DNA of 64,000 nucleotides, taken from the NCBI GenBank assembly GCA_002457735.1, contig NTKO01000001.1, positions 38,012 to 102,011 on the forward strand. Direction: 5' to 3'. The position numbers were made by a program, and so were the translations under genes. This DNA comes from Bacteroidetes bacterium MED-G13. GTDB taxonomy: Bacteria > Bacteroidota > Bacteroidia > Flavobacteriales > Flavobacteriaceae. Shown here piece after piece: positions 45,501 through 54,171 of this stretch. Below the pieces are notes generated by a model, which saw only the letters and a list, made by a program, of their open reading frames with translations, did not search any database and was not told where the DNA came from. Numbering within the stretch: position 1 is the stretch's first letter; each line of letters opens with the position of its first letter.

Positions 45501-46680
45501 CCGACTGCACGGTTGCAACATCCCTAACGGAGTTTGTCAATTGTGAATTAGCATTTCCAATAATTCTTGGATCAAAGCTATTATTTGAATTGTCAGGATA
45601 GGAACCGGGAACAGCCAGTAAGTTAACATTAGATGAAATGTTATCAGACTCTCCTAAGTCCTGTAGAGCTAATATATTTCGAGTATCATTTAACTGGTTA
45701 TTTCTATTAGTAACCCAAACTTCTAGTCTAGTAATTTGAATATTTGAATTGATGAAAGGATAGTTTAATAAAGCTTCATCATATTTGTTTCGGAAATAGT
45801 GACTTAAAAAGAAATTTCTGTTTTCATCATAATTTAAAGCACGAAATTCAAATTCTTGAACTGTACCACCTCCTTGTGAAGTTACTGACCTGGATTCAGA
45901 TTTTTGTTCAGAAAATATTGCTTTTATTCTAGTTTTACCAAATTTAAGTTCTGTTTTAATTCCAAATAGACTTTGAGCACCAGAAATGAGTGAATTGTTA
46001 AGAGGCATACTTACATTTCCCAATTCAATTTTTTGAATTATATCATCCTCGGATGGTTCATACTCTAGCTTCAATAAATTTTGGAAATCAAAAGTTGACT
46101 GCGTATCAAAGTTTGCATTTAGCTGAACCCTGGTGCCAACTTTTCCTAATAGGCTAAGGCCGATTCTTTGATCAAAATCAAAAGTCAAATTACTTCGGTT
46201 TCTAGGTGAAAAAGCAGGGTTATCTTGTTTTGTATACAAAATACCAAAATCAGCTTCCAAGGAACCTTGGGGAACAACTTGAATTGAATTGCCTCCAAAA
46301 ATAGATTCAAATACCTGAGAATTAACATAAATTTCAGGAATTAGATTTTTTTGATCCTCATCTGTTCCATCTTTCTTGCCCTCTGCAGCATCAATTTTAG
46401 ATTTATAATATTCTTTTAAATCCTCTTTGAGTTTTAGTTTTCTATATTCCTCTGGTGATAATATTATAGGGTAATTAATATTATGATCCCCTACCTTGAC
46501 ATTATAATAATATAAATCACTTGTACTATCATATTCATAATTATCAACAAATGACGGGGGATCAGGAACATATAATTCTCCCAAATCTGCCTCTATTTGC
46601 TGAGCAAGAAAAGTACTAAAAAATGTAGTACATAGAAATATTATTACTGTTAATGAAAAATTTTTTAAAAAAAAATACAT
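39520..46680 (-). CDS. sprA: type IX secretion outer-membrane translocon SprA
   Basis: The largest gene of the window, 2386 residues. SprA (Sov in Porphyromonas) forms the giant 36-strand barrel through which type IX cargo crosses the outer membrane. An N-terminal signal peptide of about 26 residues precedes ADLGELYVPDPPSFVDNYEYD. Recurrent features are the F-G-x-K-x-x-L-K-F-G type motif (LFGIKTELKFGKTRIKAIFSEQKSES), IPVNVSVEN-like segments, the PNWDIKYTGF segment and an aromatic C-terminus ending TGFTMRYNFGN. The length fits the family (2300-2500). The reading frame is intact. ruvA lies 8 bases upstream and gcvH 11 downstream. Confidence 0.96.
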   Translation of the reverse strand: MYFFLKNFSLTVIIFLCTTFFSTFLAQQIEADLGELYVPDPPSFVDNYEYDSTSDLYYYNVKVGDHNINYPIILSPEEYRKLKLKEDLKEYYKSKIDAAEGKKDGTDEDQKNLIPEIYVNSQVFESIFGGNSIQVVPQGSLEADFGILYTKQDNPAFSPRNRSNLTFDFDQRIGLSLLGKVGTRVQLNANFDTQSTFDFQNLLKLEYEPSEDDIIQKIELGNVSMPLNNSLISGAQSLFGIKTELKFGKTRIKAIFSEQKSESRSVTSQGGGTVQEFEFRALNYDENRNFFLSHYFRNKYDEALLNYPFINSNIQITRLEVWVTNRNNQLNDTRNILALQDLGESDNISSNVNLLAVPGSYPDNSNNSFDPRIIGNANSQLTNSVRDVATVQSGILVPNINEGIDYGKLENAKKLRENLDYTIHPQLGYISLTQKLENDEILAVAFQYTVGDQVFQVGEFANDGVQATQVINNVNDDNIQVNSNNLILKLLKSTVTSVDEPMWDLMMKNIYNTGAFQLEKEDFKLNIFYKETSELNYIQEIDGTPFPDQTPGSSLINETPLLSFFNLDRLNYNNDPQYNGDGFFDFVENLTVIPQTGKIIFTKVEPFGSYLFERLRLTTSENYDGDSNIITNYNLNQKKYVYHSLYNSTKTAAEQQSEKNKFLIKGKYKSSSGTGIPIGAYNVPRGSVKVTAGGRTLVEGVDYTVNYQLGTVQILDPGLQASNIPINVSVENNAMFGQQTKRFSGINIEHQFNDELIISGTLLNLHERPLTQKANFGTEPINNTIFGFDGVFSKEMPFFTRLVNKLPNIRTDVPSNLSVRGEIAYLIPGAPKGNKFRGEVTSYIDDFEGSQNRINLLTPQSWSLSSRPLGLGNIYAEGGEDDNGIQNGYDRALLNWYSIDPVFYSSQRPAEITDEDLSNLYSRRIFIDEIFPQVDLVQGQTSVINSLDLNYYPNLRGPYNMDPETSDGIINYPEDAWAGITRLINTTDFEQANVEYIEFWLMDPFLNENQNSGGTLTFHLGNISEDILKDGRKQYENGLPEDGDISLLPPTVWGSVVPQNQSLVYAFSSTGDARSNQDIGFDGYDDFEEAQKFNSFSELQDPSNDNYTYFLNTQGNIFERYRGYNGLEGNSPETITDTNRGSTTQPDVEDINQDNTMNTIDSYFEYELDITPASLANLNNNFIVDQKEKNITLPNGSSEIVKWYQFRIPINEPNSSEGGISDFRSVRFIRMLLNNFTQNTILRFGTLDLVRSDWRKYQLALDEEINNDNDGTDFSVGIVGIQENEESYVSPPGVEREQFNNNNTIIRQNEQSLVINVCELEPEDSRGVYKNINVDMRQFKRLRMFLHAEDGQVQGLNDGDIVAFLRLGNDLTENYYQVEIPLQVSPQTSLDPELIWPELNEISIPISAFETIKSISIVNGNLGSDNPIFYNLDGDNVIEEPVSEFSFLEFGNQRVSIKGNPNFGNVRTLMVGVKNPSQDNMDVCSEVWFNELRLSEMDNEGGWAATLAVDSNFADFLNLSATARQSTSGFGNLEQGPSERDKEDKKQYDLVTSMNIGQLFPEKWGLTIPFNYSAGEELITPEYDQQFRDIRLNSVLDLADNQAQRDIIQSQSEDYTKRKNINFIGVNKQRVGEKKARFFDIENLTLNYSYNEIKHRDYEIENMLDQSVRAGVNYNFNFNSSKLEPFKKNDSLFTSNYLKILKDFNLNFLPASININTDFIRQFNKQKFRDIDISQENIGVGDLFQRNYTFDFQFAISYPITDNLSIDYNASNNNIVKNYFTNNLGLGEQDPNLTIWDKFFDIGDPNRQAQQLKVNYNIPIDKIPTFDFVRSTYSYTGDFQWQKGSDLFSNITIDGENYNLGNSISNANTHSLNTLLDFNKFYRYLGLNKFTGDSSRRGPDRGFAVQSRDNSGSKKVNPILKSFVKLITYLKRIQINYTENNGTFLPGYLETPGFFGSSNPSWGYIFGSQKDIRYLAARNGWLTVFPEFNQQYTSTTNKNLAFSANLVPINDLKIDLTAGRTYASNMTENYNTTDTNNDGLSDIYNPLIQNTIGNFNISTVLIKTAFSKSDEFGSESFDTFRQNRLIIARRLAARSGVDLSNPNNFEDGDLSGYPLGFGKTNQSVLLPAFLSAYSGSDANSVELGAFRSIPIPNWDIKYTGFMKMKWFRKKFKRFSISHGYTSKYTINQFRSNLDYNQPDFSIEFPLQNPELFDQSNNYKNENLFSNVNLMEQFSPLIKFDVEMKNSLKLLTEIRKDRMLSLSFDNNLLTEIQGYEYIFGLGYRFKDLQIRSRLGGARQLIKSDLNMKADFSIRNNKTIIRYLDIDNNQVTAGQRIINFKYSADYAFSQSLTGIFFFDYSFSEYAISTAFPQTTIRTGFTMRYNFGN

Positions 46681-46688
46681 TATCTGGA

Positions 46689-47270
46689 TTAAATATTTTT
46701 CAAGGTTTCTTTAATAATTTCCTCAACTGAAATATCTTGATTTTCTTTGATAATGTTATCAACTAATCTTTCTGATGATTTTTTATTTATTCCAAGAACC
46801 TCTAATGCAGATAACGCTTCTTCTCTTGTAGTATTGTTGGAATTAGCATAAGTCTCATCGAGATCATAAATTTTTAAAATTTTATCCCTTAATTCAATTA
46901 TTAACCTTTGAGCTGTTTTACTTCCAATTCCCTTTACAGACTGAACAATTGAAACATTGTTTGAGGATATTGCTTCTACAACTTGCTGTGGATTCAAAGA
47001 AGATAACATAGTTCTTGCAGTACTTGTACCAACACCACTAACTGATATTAGTAATCTAAATATATCTCTCTCCTTTTTGGAATAAAATCCATAAAGAGAG
47101 TGAGAGTCTTCCTTAATTTGTAGGTGTGTAAATAACTTTATATTCTCATTGTCAGGTATTTGAGAGAATGTTGTTAATGAAATATTAACCCAGTAACCAA
47201 TTCCATTAACTTCTATAACAACATTAGTTGGAGATTTTTCTACCAACTTACCTTTAAGATGAGTGATCAT
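46689..47270 (-). CDS. ruvA: Holliday junction branch migration complex subunit RuvA
   Basis: It binds four-way junctions and loads RuvB. The opening MITHLKGKLVEKSPTNVVIEVNGIGYWVNIS is the OB domain; two helix-hairpin-helix motifs follow (LLISVSGVGTSTARTML and VQSVKGIGSKTAQRLIIELRDK). The C-terminal domain III (EEALSALEVLGINKKSSERLVDNI) contacts RuvB. The 193 residues are normal. It is the gene before sprA on the minus strand and separated from ruvB by queG. Confidence 0.96.
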   Translation of the reverse strand: MITHLKGKLVEKSPTNVVIEVNGIGYWVNISLTTFSQIPDNENIKLFTHLQIKEDSHSLYGFYSKKERDIFRLLISVSGVGTSTARTMLSSLNPQQVVEAISSNNVSIVQSVKGIGSKTAQRLIIELRDKILKIYDLDETYANSNNTTREEALSALEVLGINKKSSERLVDNIIKENQDISVEEIIKETLKNI

Positions 47271-47314
47271 AATCTAGTAAATTTCGCCTAGCAAATTAAT
47301 ATAATAAATTGAAT

Positions 47315-48247
47315 TTATACTTTTTTAAGGAACTCAATATTTCTTTTAATTCCATCAAAACCCGTTCTTTTTAATGGAGATTTTTGAAAAACCTTATCAA
47401 ATGTTTCTTTAGTCATCTCAACCCAATCAGTTTTATCCATTAATCTCAAATCATCATCAGGGTTAAACAATGGTTCATTATGTGATTTTGAAAAACGATT
47501 CCATGGGCAAACATCTTGACAAATATCACAACCAAAAATCCAATCATCAAATTTCCCCTTAAATTCATTGGGAATATTTTCTTTTAACTCAATAGTGTGG
47601 TAAGAAATACACTTACTACCATTCACCACACGTGGTTGTTCAATAGCTTGAGTAGGGCATGCATCAATACAAGCAGTACATGTTCCGCAGTGATCAAAAT
47701 CTTGATAATTATATATTAATTCTAAATCTAAAATTATTTCACATAAAAAGAAATATGAACCAATTTTCTTAGAAACCAAATTTGAGTTTTTCCCTACCCA
47801 ACCCAATCCACTTTTTTTGGCCCAAGCTCTTTCTAATATTGGGGCAGAATCTACAAAAACTCTTCCATATACATCACCTACCTCATCTCTAATAAATTCT
47901 AACAAACTCTTTAGTTTTTCTTTAATAACAAAATGATAATCCATTCCATACGCATATTTTGAAATTTTAAAATCACTATTATCAATTTTTGTCTGAGGAT
48001 AATAATTATATGAAAGAGATATTACACTTTTAGCTCCTTCAACAAGTAAAGTTGGATCAAGCCTCTTGTCAAAATTTCTTTCCATGTATGACATCTTTCC
48101 GTGCATACCTTTCTTTAACCAATTTTCTAACCTTTCTGCTTCTTCTTCTAAAAATTCGGCTTTACTAATTCCACATGAAATAAAACCAAGTCTATTAGAT
48201 TCTAACTTTATCGCATTAGTAATTCTATCTTTTTCAGTTACAGTCAT
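47315..48247 (-). CDS. queG: epoxyqueuosine reductase
   Basis: It reduces epoxyqueuosine to queuosine in tRNA using cobalamin and two [4Fe-4S] clusters. The cluster cysteines are visible in [16 protein letters not shown] and [13 protein letters not shown]. The SLSYNYYP and [16 protein letters not shown] segments and the catalytic Asp region in [26 protein letters not shown] are typical. The 310 residues match the short QueG form without C-terminal HEAT repeats. It lies seven bases after ruvB, so both are cotranscribed. Confidence 0.95.
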   Translation of the reverse strand: MTVTEKDRITNAIKLESNRLGFISCGISKAEFLEEEAERLENWLKKGMHGKMSYMERNFDKRLDPTLLVEGAKSVISLSYNYYPQTKIDNSDFKISKYAYGMDYHFVIKEKLKSLLEFIRDEVGDVYGRVFVDSAPILERAWAKKSGLGWVGKNSNLVSKKIGSYFFLCEIILDLELIYNYQDFDHCGTCTACIDACPTQAIEQPRVVNGSKCISYHTIELKENIPNEFKGKFDDWIFGCDICQDVCPWNRFSKSHNEPLFNPDDDLRLMDKTDWVEMTKETFDKVFQKSPLKRTGFDGIKRNIEFLKKV

Positions 48248-48253
48248 AAATAA

Positions 48254-49276
48254 TCAGAAAAGTCCTTTCTGGTGTGAATCTTTCTCCCTATTTAAATGCT
48301 TATATGCAAGGTTTGTAGCCTCCCTGCCTCGAGGTGTTCTCATAATAAATCCTTGTTGAATTAAAAAGGGTTCATATACTTCCTCAATTGTTTCTGGGTT
48401 TTCACTTACTGCTGTTGATAGTGTTGTCAATCCAACAGGACCACCAGAAAACTTATCAATTAATGTAGATAAAATTCTATTATCCATTTCATCCAAACCA
48501 CTTACATCAACATTTAGAGCCTTAAGACTAGACTTAGTAATATTAATTTCAATTTTACCATCCCCCTTGATTTGCGCAAAATCTCTAACTCTTCGTAGTA
48601 ATGAATTTGCAATTCTAGGAGTTCCTCTACTTCTACTCGCAATTTCAATTGCAGCTTCCATTGATATTTTAACATCCAATATCTTTGCACTTCTTTGAAT
48701 GATCACAGATAATAACTTAGCCTCATAATATTTTAGCCTGCTGTTAATTCCAAAACGAGCTCTCATTGGAGCTGTCAATAAACCGGATCTTGTGGTTGCG
48801 CCAACTAATGTAAAGGGTTCAAGATTTAACTCAACAGATCTGGCGTTGGGGCCAGATTCAATCATGATATCAATTTTATAATCTTCCATCGCAGAATATA
48901 AATATTCCTCAACAATAGGACTTAACCTGTGTATTTCATCAATAAATAAAACATCTCTTTTATTTAAATTAGTGAGCAAACCAGCCAAGTCAGCTGGTTT
49001 ATCCAAAACTGGTCCGGATGTCACTTTAATATCTGCGTTAAGTTCTTTGGCTAAAATATTAGCTAGCGTAGTTTTTCCCAAGCCAGGTGGTCCGTGAAAA
49101 AGCGTATGATCAAGTGCGTCGTTTCTTTCATTTGCAGCTTGAACAAAAATCTTTAAATTATCAATCACATGGTTTTGACCCTGAAACTCAGCAAATGAAT
49201 TTGGCCGAAGGTTATTTTCAAATTCTTTTTCGCTGGCAGATAAATTTTCAGAACTGGGATTAAGATTATCATTCAT
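48254..49276 (-). CDS. ruvB: Holliday junction branch migration helicase RuvB
   Basis: It is the AAA+ motor that drives branch migration with RuvA. Walker A is [12 protein letters not shown] near residue 66, Walker [12 protein letters not shown], the sensor/arginine finger region [18 protein letters not shown], and the C-terminal winged helix with [15 protein letters not shown] and [13 protein letters not shown]. The 340 residues are normal. A weak terminator of the oxidase operon lies just upstream. Confidence 0.97.
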   Translation of the reverse strand: MNDNLNPSSENLSASEKEFENNLRPNSFAEFQGQNHVIDNLKIFVQAANERNDALDHTLFHGPPGLGKTTLANILAKELNADIKVTSGPVLDKPADLAGLLTNLNKRDVLFIDEIHRLSPIVEEYLYSAMEDYKIDIMIESGPNARSVELNLEPFTLVGATTRSGLLTAPMRARFGINSRLKYYEAKLLSVIIQRSAKILDVKISMEAAIEIASRSRGTPRIANSLLRRVRDFAQIKGDGKIEINITKSSLKALNVDVSGLDEMDNRILSTLIDKFSGGPVGLTTLSTAVSENPETIEEVYEPFLIQQGFIMRTPRGREATNLAYKHLNREKDSHQKGLF

Positions 49277-49317
49277 CTTTTAAAGATTCCTTTATTATAT
49301 ACAATTTAATAAAATAA

Positions 49318-49357
49318 TTCTCTTTCAGTTAATAAAAAAATTAATTGAAAAAGAGAA
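49318..49357 (-). terminator. possible terminator at the end of the act-cox operon
   Basis: On the minus strand TTCTCTTTTTCAATTAAT (49357-49340) and ATTAACTGAAAGAGAA (49333-49318) form an AT-rich hairpin with a 2-base bulge, a G-U pair and a 6-base loop. A T-rich tail follows. It lies 11 bases after the coxA stop and before ruvB. The stem is AT-rich, so termination efficiency is uncertain. Confidence 0.5.
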
Positions 49358-49368
49358 AAATTATTAAA

Positions 49369-51153
49369 CTAGTACTCTTCTTCACCCTTTTTTAGAGGCA
49401 TATGTTGGGGTACAAAATCATCTTTGTACCCTGGTTTACTGTAGTCATATGGCCATCTGTGGACTTGAGGAATTTTACCTTGCCAATTACCATGAATCTG
49501 TTTTTGGGAAGCAGTCCATTCCAAAGTAGTTGACTTCCACGGATTTTGTGTGGCCTTTTTTCCATAAAACATGCTGTAAATAAAATTGTATAAAAATACC
49601 AACTGAACGGATGCGCCTAGTATAGCAAACATCGTGATAATTTGATTAGTATCAGCAAGATCATCAAACAAAGGAAAATTTGTATTTGAATAATATCTTC
49701 TTGGTAAACCTGCCATTCCAATAAAATGCATTGGGAAAAAGACACCATATGCAGAAATTGCAGTGACCCAAAAATGTATATATCCTAGATTTTTATTCAT
49801 CATTTTACCAAACATTAAAGGGAACCAGTGATACATACCAGCTAGCATTCCATATAATGCAGAAATACCCATCACCAAATGGAAATGAGCCACCACAAAA
49901 TAAGTGTCATGAACATTTATATCTAAAGCACTGTCACCTAATATAATACCGGTTAAACCGCCAGTAATAAAAGTCGAAACAAATCCGATAGCAAATAACA
50001 TAGGTGGGTTGAATTGAATATTTCCTTTCCACAAGGTCGTTATATAATTGAATGCCTTAACAGCTGATGGGATTGCTATCAAAAGGGTTGTGAAAGTAAA
50101 TACCGACCCCAAAAAGGGATTCATACCAGTAATAAACATGTGATGACCCCAAACAATTGTAGATAAAAAAGCAATAGCTAAAATTGAAATAATCATTGCT
50201 TTATAGCCAAATATAGGCTTACGGGCATGAGTTGCGATAACTTCAGATGCAATTCCAAGAGCAGGTAATAAAACTATATATACCTCTGGGTGACCTAAAA
50301 ACCAAAATAAATGTTCAAATAAAACAGGTGAACCACCTTGATAATGTAAGACCTCACCTTGGATAAAAATATCAGATAAAAAGAAAGAAGTACCAAAACT
50401 TCTGTCCATAATCAGAAGAAGAGCTGCAGATAATAAAACAGGAAATGAAATGACTCCGATTATTGCTGTTACAAAAAAGGCCCATATTGTTAATGGCATT
50501 CTAGTCAAAGACATTCCCTTAGTTCTTAAGTTAATAACCGTAACTATATAATTTAATGATCCTAGTAATGAAGATGCAATGAAAAATGCCATAGAAACTA
50601 ACCATAGGGTCATTCCTAACCCAGAACCGGGTTGGGCTAATTCCAATGCACTAAGTGGAGGATATATTGTCCATCCAGCTGCAGCTGGCCCAGCCTCTAC
50701 AAAAATAGAACTAACCATTAAAACTGTTGAAATAAAAAAGAGCCAATATGCTAGCATATTTAAAAACCCTGATGCCATATCTCTTGCTCCAAGTTGTAAT
50801 GGGATAAGTAGATTACTAAATGTTCCGCTTAACCCTGCTGTTAATACAAAGAATACCATTATTGTGCCGTGCATTGTAACTAGTGCTAAATAAATATCTG
50901 CATCCATCACGCCATCAGGGGCCCATTTACCAAGAATAAAGTCAAAAATAATATTTGGTTGCTCAGGCCATGCGATTTGCATTCTCATTAATATTGACAT
51001 GAGTATTCCAATAATACCCATGAAAAAAACTCCTGTAAACAAGTATTGTTTTGCAATCATCTTATGATCTTGACTGAAGATATATTTAGTTATAAATGTC
51101 TCTTTGTGGTGATGCTCGTGATGATCTTTTTCAAATTCTATATATTCTGCCAT
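49369..51153 (-). CDS. coxA: cytochrome c oxidase subunit I (aa3-type)
   Basis: The catalytic subunit that reduces oxygen to water. About 12 membrane helices over 594 residues. The low-spin heme His is in MVTMHGTIMVFFVL, the CuB His and proton-channel Glu in WFLGHPEVYIVLLPALG with the cross-linked Tyr, the two further CuB His in VWGHHMFITG, and both heme His in HDTYFVVAHFHLVMG. This pattern marks an A-type oxidase with a Glu at the end of the D channel. The N-terminus is His-rich (KDHHEHHHKE), a common Bacteroidetes feature. It is the last gene of the act-cox operon. Confidence 0.97.
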   Translation of the reverse strand: MAEYIEFEKDHHEHHHKETFITKYIFSQDHKMIAKQYLFTGVFFMGIIGILMSILMRMQIAWPEQPNIIFDFILGKWAPDGVMDADIYLALVTMHGTIMVFFVLTAGLSGTFSNLLIPLQLGARDMASGFLNMLAYWLFFISTVLMVSSIFVEAGPAAAGWTIYPPLSALELAQPGSGLGMTLWLVSMAFFIASSLLGSLNYIVTVINLRTKGMSLTRMPLTIWAFFVTAIIGVISFPVLLSAALLLIMDRSFGTSFFLSDIFIQGEVLHYQGGSPVLFEHLFWFLGHPEVYIVLLPALGIASEVIATHARKPIFGYKAMIISILAIAFLSTIVWGHHMFITGMNPFLGSVFTFTTLLIAIPSAVKAFNYITTLWKGNIQFNPPMLFAIGFVSTFITGGLTGIILGDSALDINVHDTYFVVAHFHLVMGISALYGMLAGMYHWFPLMFGKMMNKNLGYIHFWVTAISAYGVFFPMHFIGMAGLPRRYYSNTNFPLFDDLADTNQIITMFAILGASVQLVFLYNFIYSMFYGKKATQNPWKSTTLEWTASQKQIHGNWQGKIPQVHRWPYDYSKPGYKDDFVPQHMPLKKGEEEY

Positions 51154-51157
51154 TTCT

Positions 51158-52243
51158 TTAATTTTGTGCGATTAATGAGTTTTTAAATAAAGTTTGATTT
51201 TTATACCAATTCTTGAACTCCTCTTCCGTTTCTACAATAATCTTCATTTGCATATTATAATGAGATTTTCCACAAATTTTATTACATAATAGCAAATAAT
51301 CAAATTGATATGGATCTAATGGTTCCTCTCCACTGAATGCGAGTTCTTTATTTTTTTCTTCTCTAATATTATTTATATTTATTACTTTATCAATCATTGA
51401 AGGATTTTCCCTCATCTCTTTGGTTGTAACCGTTGGTGTGAATGAAAATTTAGTCACCATTCCAGGTACACAATTCATTTGAGCTCTAAAATGTGGCATA
51501 TACGCAGAGTGAATCACATCTTGGGAGCGCATGACAAATAAAATTGGTCTGTTTACTGGTAAGTGTAGTTCAGTGGTTATTACATCGTCTTGAGCATTGG
51601 GATCATTCTCATCTAAACCTAATATATTAGCTCTATCGATGTCTATTAATCTGACATTAGATTTACCTAAAACATTATCATTACCTGCATATCTTGCTTT
51701 CCAGTTAAATTGCTGAGCATATAATTCCACTACCATAGGGTCATTGTCTTTCTGTAGGTTCATCACGTCGGACCATGTTAGCAAACCATAGGTGATAAAA
51801 CCAGTTAAAACAATAGCCGGAATTATGGTCCACATTAATTCTAATTTATGATTATCAGTGTAAAACAAGGCTTTGGCGCCTTTTCGTCCCTTGTATTTAA
51901 ATGAGAAAAAGTATAATAAAAATTGAGTTATGATTTGAACGATAAATATTAATAATAATGTCCAAATCATTAAAGTATCAATTTTTTCACCGTGTTCAGA
52001 GGCAGCGTTAGATATCAGTGGGAACTTACCATATTTAACTATTGAAAAAATTGTTATAGCATATATAAAAGCAAGAAATGCAAGCATCAACTTTGCTTGA
52101 GTCGTATTATCTTTGTCATTTGCGATTTGAGAATCATCAATCTTGACTCCAGAGATGGCTTTTGATAAATCAAAGATCTTGATCATCTGCCATAATGAAA
52201 TGGATACGAAAATTAGAATCAATACTATAAAAACAGATATCAT
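51158..52243 (-). CDS. coxB: cytochrome c oxidase subunit II with CuA site
   Basis: It accepts electrons from the ACIII cytochromes at a binuclear copper centre. The 361 residues have an N-terminal helix (about 1-19), two further helices (about 52-68 and 92-112), then a periplasmic cupredoxin domain. CuA ligands are seen in QDVIHSAYMPHF and CNKICGKSHYNMQMKI (C-x3-C-x3-H-x2-M). It lacks a fused cytochrome c domain, so the electron donor must be ActA or ActE. It lies between actF and coxA. Confidence 0.96.
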   Translation of the reverse strand: MISVFIVLILIFVSISLWQMIKIFDLSKAISGVKIDDSQIANDKDNTTQAKLMLAFLAFIYAITIFSIVKYGKFPLISNAASEHGEKIDTLMIWTLLLIFIVQIITQFLLYFFSFKYKGRKGAKALFYTDNHKLELMWTIIPAIVLTGFITYGLLTWSDVMNLQKDNDPMVVELYAQQFNWKARYAGNDNVLGKSNVRLIDIDRANILGLDENDPNAQDDVITTELHLPVNRPILFVMRSQDVIHSAYMPHFRAQMNCVPGMVTKFSFTPTVTTKEMRENPSMIDKVININNIREEKNKELAFSGEEPLDPYQFDYLLLCNKICGKSHYNMQMKIIVETEEEFKNWYKNQTLFKNSLIAQN

Positions 52244-52258
52244 AAATTCTATTAAATA

Positions 52259-53614
52259 TTAATAATGAAAATTTTCACTTTCTTTAATCATAGGGTTTCC
52301 TTTTGCTAATAATTCATGCTTTGATAACGAATAAAAAACAAACAACAAAAATAAGCCTAAAAATATTAATATAGAACTAATTTCAGCAATTCCGAAGCCA
52401 TATCTGTCAACAACTGTTGCAGGCATAATCATCATGTAAACATCCATGTAATGTCCAATTAAAATCACAATACCAGCCATAACTATGAATATCGGAACTC
52501 TTTTATAATCGCTATTCATTAGCACCAAAAATGGAAAGATAAAATTTAGAGAAAACATAGTGAAAAAAGGAATTGGGTACATTTCAATCCTTGTTACAAA
52601 ATAAGTAACCTCCTCAGGGATATTCGCATACCAAATTAACATAAATTGAGAAAACCACAAGTATGCCCAAAATACACTAAACCCAAACATAAATTTTGCA
52701 AGGTCATGCAGGTGGCTATCATTTACAAAATTTAGGAGGTTCTTTGATTTCAAATATATTGTGATTAATGCAATAACAGTAATCCCACTTACAGCCATAC
52801 TTGCAAAAACATACCATCCGAAAAGTGTACTAAACCAGTGTGGATCCACACTCATAATCCAGTCCCAAGACATCATTGATTCAGTATAAATAAAAAATAC
52901 TAAGAATCCTGCAGAAATTTGAAAATTTCTTTTAAAATTTTTGTTATCACTCGCTTTATCTTGAGCAATTGAAAACCTTCTTGTAAAATACCTATATAAC
53001 GACCAGCCAGCAATATATATTAAGCCTCTAATTATAAAAGAATTTTTATTTAACCAGGCAGATTTACCCTGAATAATTTCATCGTGAGCAACTACGTCTG
53101 GATCCATCCATATAAAAATATGTTTATCCCCAAGAACTGCAATTAATAGTACAATCAATGAACCTGGAAGCAGGTAATAAGTTATTGATTCCATTATCCT
53201 AAACAAAACAGGAGACCATCCTGCTTGAGAAGCATATTGAATTGCATAAAATGCTAAAACGCCAAGAGATATCATCATAAAAAAGAATGCTGCCACGTAT
53301 AGTGCTGCATAGGGTCTATTATGTATTTGGTGTAAGACATGCTCAGCATGATCTTTTTCATGGCCATGATCATTTTTTGAATGTTTAATATCATGATTTT
53401 TAGAGTTGTACTCATCAACATACTCATTGTGATGTACATCATTTTCCTCATCCATTAAAGAATCTGAATATCCGTGATGAGATTCAGAGGCAAGCATTGT
53501 TTTAACTTCATCTAAAGTAATATGAGAGACTGAGTACGAGTAAAACCATCCAAGGGATCCTGTAACAATTAAAGCAATTGAAAATATTTTTAATCTATTT
53601 GAAAAAATATACAT
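52259..53614 (-). CDS. actF: Alternative Complex III subunit ActF (quinol:cytochrome c oxidoreductase membrane subunit)
   Basis: A 451-residue membrane protein of about ten helices, related to the C-terminal half of the NrfD/PsrC-like ActC. WDWIMSVDPHWFSTLFGWYVFASM and EEVTYFVTRIEMYPIPFF are typical segments. Between helices one and two (residues about 43-97) lies a soluble loop unusually rich in His, Asp and Glu. It anchors ACIII and probably contributes to proton handling. It lies between actE and coxB, so the ACIII and oxidase are made together. Confidence 0.93.
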   Translation of the reverse strand: MYIFSNRLKIFSIALIVTGSLGWFYSYSVSHITLDEVKTMLASESHHGYSDSLMDEENDVHHNEYVDEYNSKNHDIKHSKNDHGHEKDHAEHVLHQIHNRPYAALYVAAFFFMMISLGVLAFYAIQYASQAGWSPVLFRIMESITYYLLPGSLIVLLIAVLGDKHIFIWMDPDVVAHDEIIQGKSAWLNKNSFIIRGLIYIAGWSLYRYFTRRFSIAQDKASDNKNFKRNFQISAGFLVFFIYTESMMSWDWIMSVDPHWFSTLFGWYVFASMAVSGITVIALITIYLKSKNLLNFVNDSHLHDLAKFMFGFSVFWAYLWFSQFMLIWYANIPEEVTYFVTRIEMYPIPFFTMFSLNFIFPFLVLMNSDYKRVPIFIVMAGIVILIGHYMDVYMMIMPATVVDRYGFGIAEISSILIFLGLFLLFVFYSLSKHELLAKGNPMIKESENFHY

Positions 53615-53621
53615 TTTAAAT

Positions 53622-54170
53622 TTATTTACTTAAATCCGACTTTAATTTCATTACATAATCTGTAACCAACCACCTCTCTTTTTCATTAAGTTGATTGGCA
53701 TAAGATCCCATTGAATTTTTACCGTAATATATTACATGATAGGTACTACCATAAGTAATTGCTCTTCCTGGATCTGCATAACTAGGAACTCCTAGGATTT
53801 TTTCCCTTTTAACTAAAATTCCCTGCCCTGCTCCTTTTGCTCCATGACATATCCCACAATGTACAGTATACAATTCTTTCGCTTTTAAAAAATCTTCTTC
53901 AACTAACGAAAAGGGATTTGATAGTTCTTTTTTTGCCAAATCATAACCTTCATTTGTGTCTTCATACTCATACAAAGAATACCCTCTTGGTATTGTCCCT
54001 TTAACCGGAATTCTTGCAGAAAGATTATCATCATAAATAAAATTTTCAGAATAAGCCTCATAACTAAGGGGCTCATACATATTGGGCATGTATTCATAAT
54101 TTGGCTCACCCATATCTCCCCAACAAGATTGCAGTAAAAGGAATATAATAAATATAAATTTATACTTCAT
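53622..54170 (-). CDS. actE: Alternative Complex III subunit ActE, monoheme cytochrome c lipoprotein
   Basis: 182 residues. The signal ends in a lipobox (LLQSC), so the protein is attached by lipid to the periplasmic membrane face. One heme site, CGICHGAKGAGQG, is near residue 110, and the methionine ligand is likely in KNSMGSYANQL. ActE takes electrons within ACIII and may pass them to the oxidase. It lies two bases after actD and eight before actF. Confidence 0.93.
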   Translation of the reverse strand: MKYKFIFIIFLLLQSCWGDMGEPNYEYMPNMYEPLSYEAYSENFIYDDNLSARIPVKGTIPRGYSLYEYEDTNEGYDLAKKELSNPFSLVEEDFLKAKELYTVHCGICHGAKGAGQGILVKREKILGVPSYADPGRAITYGSTYHVIYYGKNSMGSYANQLNEKERWLVTDYVMKLKSDLSK

Positions 54171-54171
54171 A

